Shown: positions 16,832-25,539 of the stretch, piece after piece | Layout: the number at the start of each line of letters is the position of its first letter | Position numbering within the stretch: position 1 is the first letter of the stretch | From: Bremerella sp. TYQ1 | Lineage (GTDB): Bacteria; Planctomycetota; Planctomycetia; Pirellulales; Pirellulaceae | Reading direction: 5' to 3' | Assembly (NCBI RefSeq): GCF_020150455.1 | Contig: NZ_CP083740.1 | Coordinates: 5,849,001 to 5,913,000 of the forward strand | Length of the DNA: 64,000 bases | Program-made: the position numbers and the translations under genes | The notes under the pieces: generated by a model | Told to the model about the DNA's origin: nothing | What the model saw: the letters and a program-made list of their open reading frames with translations, nothing else | The model's database searches: none

Positions 16832-16855
16832 ACTCGGTTGGACTGAGAATCGTAT

Positions 16856-17254
16856 TCAGCTTTTCAGCTCAAAGTCGAATCGCTCGGCGTCTTCGGTTAC
16901 GTTTGCTTCAAGCTGCGACTTGACGTTGAACTTTCCGGGGACAACGTCGATGTAGTCTGGCGGCATGTCTGGTCCGCCGGGGCGAGTTTCTTTGAGGCCC
17001 CGGATACTGACACGTTTTTTGCCGAGCGTCACTTTGGCCCTGTATTCGCCGTCGATGATATCGACAAACGTTTCGGTTCCTTCGGCAACATCTTGAGCAG
17101 AAGAGAAGTGAACGCTTCCCTTGGAAATCGGCTCGCCATCCATGGTTATCGTTCCTACAATCGTCTGGCGGGTGGGTAGCTGTTGCGAGTTACAACCGAA
17201 CAGCAACGCCAAGCCGAGCAGGAACGTCTTGCGGCGCAGAGCTGAAGTTTGCAT
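16856..17254 (-). CDS. Small lipoprotein with transthyretin-like domain
   Basis: A 132-residue protein with a lipoprotein signal (KTFLLGLALLFGC, lipobox Cys21). The mature domain begins IVGTITMDGEPISKGSVHFSSAQ and continues with GEYRAKVTLGKKRVSIRGLKE, a pattern of planctomycete carboxypeptidase-regulatory/transthyretin-like small lipoproteins (G-V-DG-P...G-V-F). It lies 49 bases downstream of a DUF1559 gene on the same strand; this DUF1559-lipoprotein pairing is common in planctomycetes. Probably membrane-tethered and facing the periplasm. Biochemical role unknown. Confidence 0.85.
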   Translation of the reverse strand: MQTSALRRKTFLLGLALLFGCNSQQLPTRQTIVGTITMDGEPISKGSVHFSSAQDVAEGTETFVDIIDGEYRAKVTLGKKRVSIRGLKETRPGGPDMPPDYIDVVPGKFNVKSQLEANVTEDAERFDFELKS

Positions 17255-17303
17255 GCTTGTTTGGCCTATCTATAAAAATGGATGCTGGAAACGACTTAGC
17301 AGC

Positions 17304-18287
17304 TTACGATCCGCCCAGGACTTCGCCATCGGCTCGATTGGCCAGCTTGGCGACGTAAGCGATATCGGCCGTTTCCGCGAGATAGGTCGTCGATCCATCT
17401 CCCATTAGAATCTGCACTCCGCCGGGATGGGCCGAACGGAGCGGGCTGTTGTAGCCGTCGTAGTAGACGCCGTCGGTCGCGGAGGTCGTGAAGGTTTGCT
17501 TTTCGCCTGGGTTCACGAGGTAGCGAACGATGGTGATATTGTGGGCTCGGTGTGGGTTGGTGTTCGTTTGCCACCCGGCCGCGAAACCATGATAAAACCC
17601 TGGCCGATAGTCTTGCTTCGCTCCGCTGGAGTCGTAAACCCAGTCGCCCACTTCCCCGACAAACATGGTGTTGCTGCTGCCATCGGTAATGTCTTTAAAG
17701 CCCAGCTTGCCAATTTTGATGAGCGACCCGTTGGTGGCCCACATCCCTTTGTTGGTGTCGGCGGAATAGTCAGATGCACCGATGCCTCCGTAACCAGCGA
17801 CATGCCCGCCGATGCCGACGTAGTCTGGGATCATCGCGTTAGGTGTGTAGTCGGCAAACTGCTTTTGAATCGGATTGCTAGGGCAGCGGTAGACGGCGAA
17901 TTCTTTGTTGCTCAGCGCATTGGTAATCGACGTGGCATTGAAGTTCTGGCTCAGGAAGTCGGCTTGTTCGTAGGCGTTGTTCAGTTCCAGGAACGGCATG
18001 ATGTAGGCCATCCACGATGCCCCGCCGACCGATACGGTGCCGGTTCCAAAGGGTGGACTATTGTTCGCGTTGCCTGGCGGAAATCGATCGTACGTGTCGT
18101 GGAAATTGTGAAGTGCCAGGCCCATCTGCTTTAAGTTATTCGCACACTGCGAACGACGAGCGGCCTCGCGAGCTTGTTGCACCGCAGGAAGCAGCAGCGC
18201 AATCAGGATTCCAATAATGGCGATCACCACCAACAGTTCCACGAGCGTGAATGCTTTGGCGGACCGATGTACTTTGCACGCAGTCAT
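17304..18287 (-). CDS. DUF1559 prepilin-like protein
   Basis: A 327-residue DUF1559 protein. It starts with a type IV pilin-like leader: a short basic stretch, [15 protein letters not shown] (cleavage expected before Phe after Ala, position 5 Glu), and a hydrophobic helix running into [17 protein letters not shown]. The large C-terminal domain shows the DUF1559 marks [24 protein letters not shown] and the end motif [14 protein letters not shown], which contains the characteristic H-x(9)-DG element. Such proteins are greatly expanded in planctomycetes and are processed like pseudopilins, but their function is not established. In operon with the lipoprotein gene downstream. Confidence 0.93.
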   Translation of the reverse strand: MTACKVHRSAKAFTLVELLVVIAIIGILIALLLPAVQQAREAARRSQCANNLKQMGLALHNFHDTYDRFPPGNANNSPPFGTGTVSVGGASWMAYIMPFLELNNAYEQADFLSQNFNATSITNALSNKEFAVYRCPSNPIQKQFADYTPNAMIPDYVGIGGHVAGYGGIGASDYSADTNKGMWATNGSLIKIGKLGFKDITDGSSNTMFVGEVGDWVYDSSGAKQDYRPGFYHGFAAGWQTNTNPHRAHNITIVRYLVNPGEKQTFTTSATDGVYYDGYNSPLRSAHPGGVQILMGDGSTTYLAETADIAYVAKLANRADGEVLGGS

Positions 18288-18526
18288 TTGTGAGTTCCCA
18301 AGTAAAGAAATAGATCAACTGGGGGATAACGACTTGTGCATGACGAAGAGGGTGATATTGGGGGATATCACACTTCTTAGCGTAGCGATTCAGACACCAT
18401 GTTGCTAGAGAAATAAAGGGATTGATGCTTTGATTTGCGCAATTTCGTTTAAAAAGAAGACTACTACCACTGAGGTGGCCTTTAGGTGTCAGCGTTTTGG
18501 ATAACGCTTCTGGGGAGCGCATAAAA

Positions 18527-18556
18527 AAGCGGAGAACGTTGGCACATTCCCCGCTT
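18527..18556 (-). terminator. Terminator of ilvB
   Basis: On the minus strand AAGCGGGGAA and TTCTCCGCTT form a 10-bp stem with one mismatch and a 10-base loop, followed by TTTTTT. It starts 29 bases after the acetolactate synthase stop codon. Confidence 0.7.
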
Positions 18557-18585
18557 CGTTGATTTCAAATGGCTGCGATCAAGCC

Positions 18586-20355
18586 TTACGACTTGATCAT
18601 TTCCTTGACGGTCATGCCGCTAGGGATCATCGGCAGCACGTGTTCCTGGTAAGGAACTTGAACGTCCAGGACATAAGGGCCGTCGTAGTTGATCATCTCT
18701 TCCAGGGCTGGAACGAGGTCGGCCTTGGCCCGGATGGTTGCGCCACCGCAGCCGTAGCCTTTGGCGATCTGGACGAAGTTCGGGTAGGTCTCTTTCGGGT
18801 AAATGTCTTCACCCTTGCCGTACCATTCTTCGTGGTGAATCGGGCCGAGGTAGGTATGAGCTCGGTTACCGGCCATGAAGCGGTCTTCCCACTGCACCAC
18901 CATGCCGAGGTGCTGATTGTTGAGCAGCAGCACTTTCACCGGCAGGTTTTCGCAATAACAAGTGGCAAGTTCCTGGATGTTCATCTGGAAGCTGCCGTCC
19001 CCCTCGATGTCGATACAAAGTGCATCAGGGTTGGCTGCTTGAGCCCCCATCGCCGCAGGCAGGCCGAAGCCCATCGTGCCGAGACCGCTGCTGGACAACC
19101 ACGTACGAGGCTTCTTGAACTGATAGAACTGAGCCGCCCACATCTGGTGCTGGCCGACGCCAACCGAAATGATCGTTTCGCGATCTTGGGTCATTCGCGA
19201 AAGCTCGGCGATGGCGTGCTGCTGCAGGATGCCTTCGAAGTCCTTGTTGTAAGTCAACGGGTCCTTCTTCTTCATGTCCTGGCAGTGGGCAACCCAATCG
19301 GAGATGTCGTCAGGGGCTTCGACCACTTCGTTCAGCATCTTGAGGGCAGGCTTCAAGTCGCTGACGATCGGAATGTGGGCGATCTTGTTCTTGTTCAGTT
19401 CGCCTGGGTCGATGTCGATGTGGACGATCTTGGCGTCTTTAGCAAACTCGGCCAGCTTGCCAGTCACGCGGTCGTCGAAGCGAACGCCCAAGCCGATCAG
19501 CAAGTCGCACTCGCTCACCGCCAAGTTAGCGTAAACGGTCCCATGCATGCCGAGCATGTCGAGCGAAAGCGGATCGGAGTTAGGAAGTGTACCGAGACCC
19601 ATCACCGTCATCGTGGTAGGGATGCCGGTCTTTTTGACCAACTCACGAAGTTCTTCCGACGCCTCCGAGGTGATGATCCCGCCACCGGCGTAGATGATCG
19701 GACGCTTGGCACGCTTGATGGCGGCGGCGACCTGACGGATCTGTTCCGGCTTGGCCAGACGCGACTGGATGTTGTAGCCAGGCAGGTTCATTTCGCAGTC
19801 CCAATCTGGAACCGTTTGTTCGAGCTGAACGTCTTTCGGGATATCGATCAGCACAGGACCAGGGCGACCGGTCGTGGCGATATGGAAAGCTTCCTTCATG
19901 ATCCGACACAAGTCTTTGATGTCGGTCACGAGATAATGGTGCTTGGTGATACCACGGCAAACTTCCACGATCGGCGTTTCCTGGAACGCGTCCGATCCGA
20001 TCACTGCACGCGGCACCTGGGCGCTGATGGCGATCAGCGGAATGCTGTCGAGCTTGGCATCGGCAATCGCAGTCACAAGGTTCGTTGCCCCGGGACCGCT
20101 GGTAGCCATAGCGGCCCCCACTTTGCCAGTCGAGCGAGCGACGCCTTGGGCGGCGAAGCAGCCACCCTGTTCGTGACGAGGCAGGATCGTGCGGATCTTG
20201 TCCTTGTAACGCGTCAACGCCTGGTGCAAAGGCATGCTGCAACCGCCGGGATAAGCGAAGAGTACTTCTACGCCATGTCGTACCAGCGATTCGATCATAA
20301 TGTCGGCGCCTAGCATGACTTGGTTGCTCGTAGATTTTTCAGTCGAAGTACTCAC
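18586..20355 (-). CDS. ilvB: Acetolactate synthase large subunit
   Basis: A 589-residue thiamine-diphosphate enzyme. It condenses two pyruvates (or pyruvate and 2-oxobutyrate) in the first common step of branched-chain amino acid synthesis. Signs: [10 protein letters not shown] and catalytic Glu in [20 protein letters not shown]; the central domain with AGGGI; the C-terminal ThDP motif [15 protein letters not shown]...[15 protein letters not shown], where Met/Gln-Trp are typical of AHAS. The start is GTG at 20355 with GGAGAGA just upstream. The small regulatory subunit ilvN and ilvC are not adjacent, so feedback control would depend on a gene elsewhere. It has its own promoter-like sequence and structured leader. 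Confidence 0.95.
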   Translation of the reverse strand: MSTSTEKSTSNQVMLGADIMIESLVRHGVEVLFAYPGGCSMPLHQALTRYKDKIRTILPRHEQGGCFAAQGVARSTGKVGAAMATSGPGATNLVTAIADAKLDSIPLIAISAQVPRAVIGSDAFQETPIVEVCRGITKHHYLVTDIKDLCRIMKEAFHIATTGRPGPVLIDIPKDVQLEQTVPDWDCEMNLPGYNIQSRLAKPEQIRQVAAAIKRAKRPIIYAGGGIITSEASEELRELVKKTGIPTTMTVMGLGTLPNSDPLSLDMLGMHGTVYANLAVSECDLLIGLGVRFDDRVTGKLAEFAKDAKIVHIDIDPGELNKNKIAHIPIVSDLKPALKMLNEVVEAPDDISDWVAHCQDMKKKDPLTYNKDFEGILQQHAIAELSRMTQDRETIISVGVGQHQMWAAQFYQFKKPRTWLSSSGLGTMGFGLPAAMGAQAANPDALCIDIEGDGSFQMNIQELATCYCENLPVKVLLLNNQHLGMVVQWEDRFMAGNRAHTYLGPIHHEEWYGKGEDIYPKETYPNFVQIAKGYGCGGATIRAKADLVPALEEMINYDGPYVLDVQVPYQEHVLPMIPSGMTVKEMIKS

Positions 20356-20428
20356 AGATTCTCTCCGGTGAATGAAACAGATTCCTTTGAACCCAATCCA
20401 GGTGCAAACCGATGCACGCTGAGGATTG

Positions 20429-20473
20429 CTTGCCGCCCTTTAAAAAGGCCCTATTGCCATAGGGGCGGACAAG
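20429..20473 (-). promoter_or_regulatory. Nested hairpins in ilvB leader
   Basis: Within the probable ilvB leader, CTTGCCGCCC (20429-20438) pairs with GGGCGGACAAG (20463-20473, one bulge) around an inner stem CCCTAT/ATAGGG (20449-20454, 20459-20464). On the minus strand the inner hairpin is followed by CCTTTTTAAA, a weak terminator-like layout. A tiny frame MAIGPF overlaps it. Attenuation is possible but no branched-chain-residue-rich leader peptide is seen. Confidence 0.4.
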
Positions 20474-20493
20474 GGACATTGGTCCAAACTATA

Positions 20494-20522
20494 AGGATAG
20501 GCAGTCGCGGCCTAGGGTTCAA
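20494..20522 (-). promoter_or_regulatory. Sigma70-like promoter for ilvB
   Basis: On the minus strand TTGAAC (20517-20522) and TATCCT (20494-20499) are separated by exactly 17 bases, close to the -35/-10 consensus. Transcription would begin near 20487, giving a leader of about 130 bases before the GTG start. Confidence 0.55.
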
Positions 20523-20690
20523 CCGAATCAAGCGTTTTTCGGTTGCGGAAACCCACCAAATTGGGGTGAATTTGAGGGCGTCAGCTAGACTATTAACCGC
20601 AGATTGCGCCGATTTTCACGGATAGGTAAGAAATTAGCGATGGTTGTTCGTCCACGTTTGCGTAGGCATGATGATCTGGCCGATTGCTTG

Positions 20691-20714
20691 CATGCCCACG
20701 CGAACGTGGGCATG
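20691..20714. repeat. CATGCCCACG palindromic element
   Basis: CATGCCCACG and CGTGGGCATG form a perfect 10-bp inverted repeat around CGAA, lying in the spacer next to the GT2 stop codon, followed by GCATCC. A near-identical copy with one mismatch lies at 40943-40966. This looks like a dispersed REP-type element. Confidence 0.65.
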
Positions 20715-20731
20715 GCATCCAAAATCGGAAG

Positions 20732-21601
20732 TTAATCGGCCAGCCGGTAACGCAGAATGCACCACAAAGCTTCAATGCCATCCTTCCAGCCAATCTTGTT
20801 GCTGGACGACCAATCGTGGGCGTGGTACTGCACTGGGCATTCCACGAAACGGTAGTTTCGCTTGGCCAGCTTGGCGGTAATTTCAGGCTCGACACCGAAG
20901 CGATTTTCTTCAATCTCGATCTGCTGGATCACGTTGCGAGGAAACGCTTTGAAAGCGGTTTCCATATCGGTCAGGTGCAGCCCCGTCAGGCAGTTTGAAA
21001 CGCACGTCAGTGTTTGGTTGCCTAACTGACGAACCCAAGAAACCTGTTTGGTGGCATTATCGGGCTTTAGAAAGCGAGACCCATACGAGACGTCCGCTTC
21101 GCCGGTGACGATCGGCCGAATCACATGCACGAGATCTTGCGGGTCGTACTCCAAGTCGGCATCTTGGATCACCACCACATCGCCGGTCACTTGCGGCAAC
21201 GCCGAACGAATGGCGGCCCCTTTGCCGTGGTTCTCGGTGTGATAAACAATCTTCAGATCGCAGAAGTGTGCCAGACGCGTCAGCACGTCACGCGTGCCGT
21301 CGGTGCTTCCGTCGTCGACGATGACAATCTCGCTGCGAAACGGCAACTGCATCAATCGTTGAATCACCGTCGCGATGGTGGTCTCTTCGTTAAAGACCGG
21401 AACGATGACCGACAAGCGGAAATCGTGTGGCACGGGAAAGTCGACTTCGACATTCTGCGAGTCGTTCTCGGTGAATAGTTCGTCTGAAATCTGCACCGCT
21501 TCGGCGAGGCGAAATTCATACGGTGCGAGATCCAAAGGATGATCGTCGATCGGTTCCCAGGTGGATGCTCCGCTCGCGGGTGTCGGTAAGCTGGTCGTCA
21601 T
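20732..21601 (-). CDS. GT2 glycosyltransferase (dolichyl-phosphate mannose synthase-like)
   Basis: A 289-residue family 2 glycosyltransferase. After an N-terminal extension of about 60 residues comes the GT-A core: LSVIVPVFNEETTIATVI, the nucleotide-binding IVIVDDGSTDGT, HGKGAAIRSAL, and the metal-binding VIQDADLEYDPQDL, matching DPM1-like enzymes that transfer a sugar from a nucleotide to a polyprenyl phosphate. No membrane helices are seen. It overlaps by 4 bases (ATGA) the upstream gene for a GT-C-like membrane protein, so a lipid-linked sugar made by this enzyme may feed that membrane protein. The pairing is inference from context. Confidence 0.9.
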   Translation of the reverse strand: MTTSLPTPASGASTWEPIDDHPLDLAPYEFRLAEAVQISDELFTENDSQNVEVDFPVPHDFRLSVIVPVFNEETTIATVIQRLMQLPFRSEIVIVDDGSTDGTRDVLTRLAHFCDLKIVYHTENHGKGAAIRSALPQVTGDVVVIQDADLEYDPQDLVHVIRPIVTGEADVSYGSRFLKPDNATKQVSWVRQLGNQTLTCVSNCLTGLHLTDMETAFKAFPRNVIQQIEIEENRFGVEPEITAKLAKRNYRFVECPVQYHAHDWSSSNKIGWKDGIEALWCILRYRLAD

Positions 21602-23427
21602 GGTTGCCCTCTTGTGGTTGCCGCGTGTGGGGCACGCGCCAGTTGCGATGATGGGTGATCGCTGCCGTTGTGCGAAGGAATCGCAGGCCAGGCAACGTAT
21701 CCAGATTGTTCAGCGTCCGATATCGAACGCTGTTGTGGGGCGAGATATTCCGGGGATTGGGGATCGTTGAACAAGTCGCTGCGTCCCCAAAGTTGGGCAA
21801 GAGAATCTTGATACAGCAGCGTCCATCCGGTCGCCATTTCTTCCATGACTTGTTCCGAATGAGGCTGTCCCCGATCGAGCAGGACAAGTTTCGGATCGCC
21901 TTGCTGAAGTGCGGCCGTAGGATCGACGGGGCCTGCGAGTTTGCGATGTCGCATGCCAGGGGCATCCCCCAGGATGAAATCGAAGTGACGGTCGACGACC
22001 GCTTGCGGATAGCAAGTGCGGAAACGGCCATCGAACTGAACCGTTGAATCGCCTTCGCCACAGCGAGCCGCGATGAAGTATTGAGCCCAGTTGTAGGAAA
22101 CGATCGTCTTGCCATGCAGGTGATGTTCGTCCAGGAACTCGATCGCCGAGACTGGGTAGGTATCACGGTAAACAGGCATCACGCTCAAGCGATGCCATAG
22201 CGGAACGGCGAACAGCAAGCCACCCAGCACAACCGCACCCCAGGCAAACGCCGGATGCGGGGCACGTTCGGTGCCGTCGGATCTCTGCGTCACACGCTCC
22301 CAGGCACTAGCAACATGCGGCGTCACCCAGAAGCCGCACAGCATAGCCAGGAAGGGAGCATGGCGTTGGTGCATGACAGCCTGAGCGGCGACCAGCATTA
22401 AGACGACTAGCTGCGTGAAGTCGACTGGTTTCTTGGAAAATGCCAGCGAAAAGACAATCACCGCGGCCATGGCAACAAACGCAATGCTGAACATGTCCAG
22501 CGAATAAAGCGGATGCCATTCGGTGATTTCAGGACGTGGTTCTCTTAAGGCTTCCAGCATCCATTGATGTAGTCCAAAGCTGTACGGATTAATTAACGTC
22601 GCCAGCAATACAACGACAATCATCAACGCCAAGCGTCGCAGCATGCCGGAAGCTTTCCAGCCATACGACGTGGCCGCTTCGATCATGCGGCAAGCCAGGT
22701 AAACGCACAGGACGCCAACGCCAGCCATGAAGCCGCCGTGCGTATTGGTCCAGAGGAAGCAGAGCGGGACAGCCAGCCACATCAGTTTCACCCAGCGATG
22801 ATTCCAGCTGAAAGCATCGGCCGGTTCGCCGCGACGAAGCTGACTCAGCCACGGCAAATTCCAATGTCCCTGCCAGCCGGTGAATGCGAATTCAAGCAGA
22901 ACCAGCAAGAGAGCAAAGAATCCAAAGCTGAACAACTGCGGGCGAACGTTCCAATGATTCGTCAGATTCACGGCGATCAGTAGCGAAACGACGACGACCG
23001 GCAGCGGGTTTTTGGCAAACGCTTTCGTCTTCCAAAAAGGGACAAAGCAGATGGCTAAACCGAGCAATGTTTTGAGCAGAAGCAAACCGGCTGGGCCAAT
23101 CGTGTCGACCCCAATCGCGAGGGCCAACTCGCTGAGGTTCTCGTGATTGATCCAGCGGTAACCGTTGGCGGTGTAGCTGTAGGTGGTCGTGCGGGCGAGG
23201 CCATCGCGGAGGGCATCGCGGCCATATTGGACGTGACCCCATAAGTCGGGATCGGCACCGTTGGGACTAACGGCAATGGCTGCCGCGAGGAGTGTGCCTG
23301 CGACGATCGCCCAAGCCGCCCACGGACGCGAGGTGTTGTTTTCTGGTTGCGATAACGAATCTTGCACGATGAGGCACGCCTGATTGCTTCGAAATGGACA
23401 GACCCATTGGTCAACCATAGGTTGCAA
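21598..23427 (-). CDS. Multi-spanning GT-C-like membrane protein
   Basis: A 609-residue integral membrane protein with about ten hydrophobic helices. The first long helix (about 36-52) is followed by NGADPDLWGHVQYGRDAL and TYSYTANGYRWINHENLSELAL. This DPDLW-H...W-HE pattern is characteristic of a bacterial GT-C-like group in which acidic residues of the first external loop act in sugar transfer. The C-terminal third is soluble (HLHGKTIVSYNWAQYFIAARCG, VQFDGRFRTCYP), probably periplasmic. The exact start is uncertain: the ATG at 23427 and another three codons later both precede the first helix by about 30 residues. It is translationally coupled to the GT2 gene. Confidence 0.8.
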   Translation of the reverse strand: MQPMVDQWVCPFRSNQACLIVQDSLSQPENNTSRPWAAWAIVAGTLLAAAIAVSPNGADPDLWGHVQYGRDALRDGLARTTTYSYTANGYRWINHENLSELALAIGVDTIGPAGLLLLKTLLGLAICFVPFWKTKAFAKNPLPVVVVSLLIAVNLTNHWNVRPQLFSFGFFALLLVLLEFAFTGWQGHWNLPWLSQLRRGEPADAFSWNHRWVKLMWLAVPLCFLWTNTHGGFMAGVGVLCVYLACRMIEAATSYGWKASGMLRRLALMIVVVLLATLINPYSFGLHQWMLEALREPRPEITEWHPLYSLDMFSIAFVAMAAVIVFSLAFSKKPVDFTQLVVLMLVAAQAVMHQRHAPFLAMLCGFWVTPHVASAWERVTQRSDGTERAPHPAFAWGAVVLGGLLFAVPLWHRLSVMPVYRDTYPVSAIEFLDEHHLHGKTIVSYNWAQYFIAARCGEGDSTVQFDGRFRTCYPQAVVDRHFDFILGDAPGMRHRKLAGPVDPTAALQQGDPKLVLLDRGQPHSEQVMEEMATGWTLLYQDSLAQLWGRSDLFNDPQSPEYLAPQQRSISDAEQSGYVAWPAIPSHNGSDHPSSQLARAPHAATTRGQP

Positions 23428-23561
23428 ACCAGGGGTGAAGATGGCTTTTCAAGGAGAGAAAGCAGGGCCGGTTTTCCGAAACGATAGGGACGGCGGCGGC
23501 AGAATCGTTACAATCGGACGGCGGTGATTGCCCCGAAGTCAGAAACGATCGAAGCGAAAGA

Positions 23562-24254
23562 ATGGTTGCCCAACCAATGACGGCCACACGTCCCGACAAA
23601 ATCGACACGAAGCGATGCTACCGGTTCTATACGCCGCGGCGGCTTCGCTACTACGATTTGGTCGTTCATGGCATCTCGAATCGTTTCTTTTGGAGCTGTC
23701 CTACCGCTCTTCTGCGATGCTGGTTCGAGGATCACGTCAGCGACAATCACTTGGACGTTGGCGTGGGGACCGGTTACTTTCTCGCCCGCAGTTCGCAGCT
23801 TTCCGAAAAGAGTCGCGTGGGACTGCTCGATGCGAATTCGCGCTGCTTAAAGAAGACCGCCAAGCGGATTGCCAGGCTTCAGCCGGAGGTGATTCAAGCC
23901 AATCTGGCCGAACCGCTCCCAGAGGGAATTCAGCCGTTTGCGTCGATCTCGATGATGTATGTGCTGCATTGTCTGCCTGGCGATGGCGAGTTTCGGCGAA
24001 AGGTATTGCGGAATGTGCTTTCGCTGCTTGAGCCACGCGGCGTGCTGTTTGGCGCTACCATCTTAGGCAAACCGCAGCCCTCGAACTGGCTCGCGCGGCA
24101 ACTGATGGCGTCTTACAATCGGCTGAAGATATTCGGTAACGTGGAAGATACCGAAGTCGGCTTAAACGACTTGTTGATGGAATCGCTGCACGAGGTGGTC
24201 ATCGAACGGGTCGGTTCAGTCGCTCTCTTTCGTGGAACGAAGCGTCACGGCTGA
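23562..24254 (+). CDS. Class I SAM-dependent methyltransferase
   Basis: A 230-residue protein with a Rossmann methyltransferase fold. Motif I is HLDVGVGTGYFLAR (about 63-76), the acidic end of strand 2 is GLLDANSRCL, motif post-II is VIQANLAEPLPE, and ASISMMYVLHCLPGD fits motif IV. The substrate cannot be told from sequence; small-molecule and quinone-type substrates are common for this group. It is monocistronic, and its last 10 bases overlap the end of the convergent membrane-protein gene. Confidence 0.9.
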   Translation: MVAQPMTATRPDKIDTKRCYRFYTPRRLRYYDLVVHGISNRFFWSCPTALLRCWFEDHVSDNHLDVGVGTGYFLARSSQLSEKSRVGLLDANSRCLKKTAKRIARLQPEVIQANLAEPLPEGIQPFASISMMYVLHCLPGDGEFRRKVLRNVLSLLEPRGVLFGATILGKPQPSNWLARQLMASYNRLKIFGNVEDTEVGLNDLLMESLHEVVIERVGSVALFRGTKRHG

Positions 24255-25525
24255 TCGAAGAACGCGGAGCGAGCACGCGTGTTGAGCCAGAAACGGCGAT
24301 CGCTTTCCATGGGAACTTTGTCGGCAGCAAACGCTTCCGCGTCGCGTTCGTCTTGAAATCGACCTGCTGGCGATTCCAGGACAATTCGTGCTGCCGCAGC
24401 TGTGTTCGTTTTAGCGACAAACGCACGAGCCGTCGCCACGGCGAAGCGTTGTCCAGGATAAAGCGGTGCTCCGGTGCGATCGAAAGACCACTGCTCGAGA
24501 TGGACTGGAACGAAAAGGTCTTCGCTTTCTTCGACGTCGACGTACGGCTGCAAGTTTTCCGGCAACGTGCCGACCGCTTGCCGCGAAAGGAACAGATGGC
24601 TGCGGCCCACATGCGAAGCGTACAATCCCCACGCTGGCCACGGATCGCCAAGACCGATGAGTTCCAGCGTAGGAAACAGGATCACCGTCAAGCAAATCAA
24701 TTGAGCGAGACGTGTGCCGATGGTGGAGGGAATCGGTTTTTCTTCGGCATCGGCCGCGGGTTCAAAGGCGAACAGCAAGATGGCCTGGGCGATGAAAAAG
24801 AGGTTCCAGAGCAGAACACCGAGACTGTGAGACAAGCCCAGCGGACCGAGCACCAGCAGCAAGCCAACATGCATTAAACAAGCGGCTACCATGCCCAAGC
24901 GTCGCGTGCGAGGCATCAGCAGCAGTACAAATGCGGCTAGTTCAAACGCAGGAAACGCCAGGGCGAGCCATTTCCAGGGGCCCAGTTCTTGGGGCGTCAA
25001 CGATTGCCCGGCAAAGGAGGCGAGCGTTACCAGGAAGTCGCTGCCGAGTTCATAAACAAAGGATGGATTCAGCTTTGACAGGGCCGAGTAGAAGTAAATG
25101 CTAAGCGTTACGCCGATAGCCAGCTTTCGCGCGAGCTTCGCCGGAGCGAGGCCAAAGAAGAGGCTTAGTACCGCGAACTGATACGCCCAGGGCTGAAAGC
25201 GGTGCTGGTTGAGCAAAAAGCAAAGCAGCAGTGCCGTGGCGATCGTCAGCCAGAGGATCGACGCATAGCTCGACTTCGGACCGATGGCCAACAGAGAAAT
25301 TGCCGCGAGCAGCATCACACTGAAGCCAACGATATCGACGACGCCTGGCACGTCGTACAACGCCCCGAAGAACGGCACGGCCGGAAAGTCGCTGATGTTG
25401 ACCCACAGCGGATAAGTCGCGGCGGTGAGAAGGATTAGCGAGAAGGCGACCAGCCGCTGGTAAATGGAAAAGGCTCGATCTGTGGCAGATCGAGCCTCGC
25501 TGGTCGGTTGTGACGTTTCGTTCAC
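24245..25525 (-). CDS. DoxX/HTTM-like multi-spanning membrane protein
   Basis: A 426-residue protein with about eight membrane helices over residues 25-320 and a soluble C-terminal segment (ESEDLFVPVHLEQWSFDRTG). The segment NQHRFQPWAYQFAVLSLFF followed by FYSALSKLNP and a late CLMHVGLLLVLGPLG resembles the membrane half of the LRR protein encoded at 52051, so the two are distant relatives. It is the last gene of a four-gene operon with an ABC transporter, 14 bases after the preceding stop. Function unknown; a membrane electron-transfer or quinone-related role has been suggested for DoxX-like proteins in general. Confidence 0.75.
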   Translation of the reverse strand: MNETSQPTSEARSATDRAFSIYQRLVAFSLILLTAATYPLWVNISDFPAVPFFGALYDVPGVVDIVGFSVMLLAAISLLAIGPKSSYASILWLTIATALLLCFLLNQHRFQPWAYQFAVLSLFFGLAPAKLARKLAIGVTLSIYFYSALSKLNPSFVYELGSDFLVTLASFAGQSLTPQELGPWKWLALAFPAFELAAFVLLLMPRTRRLGMVAACLMHVGLLLVLGPLGLSHSLGVLLWNLFFIAQAILLFAFEPAADAEEKPIPSTIGTRLAQLICLTVILFPTLELIGLGDPWPAWGLYASHVGRSHLFLSRQAVGTLPENLQPYVDVEESEDLFVPVHLEQWSFDRTGAPLYPGQRFAVATARAFVAKTNTAAAARIVLESPAGRFQDERDAEAFAADKVPMESDRRFWLNTRARSAFFDQP

Positions 25526-25539
25526 GAAATGGCTGACCT

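Noticed and set aside
18559..20313. Long open frame on the plus strand opposite ilvB
   Set aside because: It is an antisense shadow of the GC-rich ilvB codons; no family features, and the minus strand protein is unambiguous.
23562..24254. UbiE/MenG-type quinone methyltransferase
   Set aside because: The fold fits but none of the family-specific motifs beyond motif I are clear, so only the general class is given.
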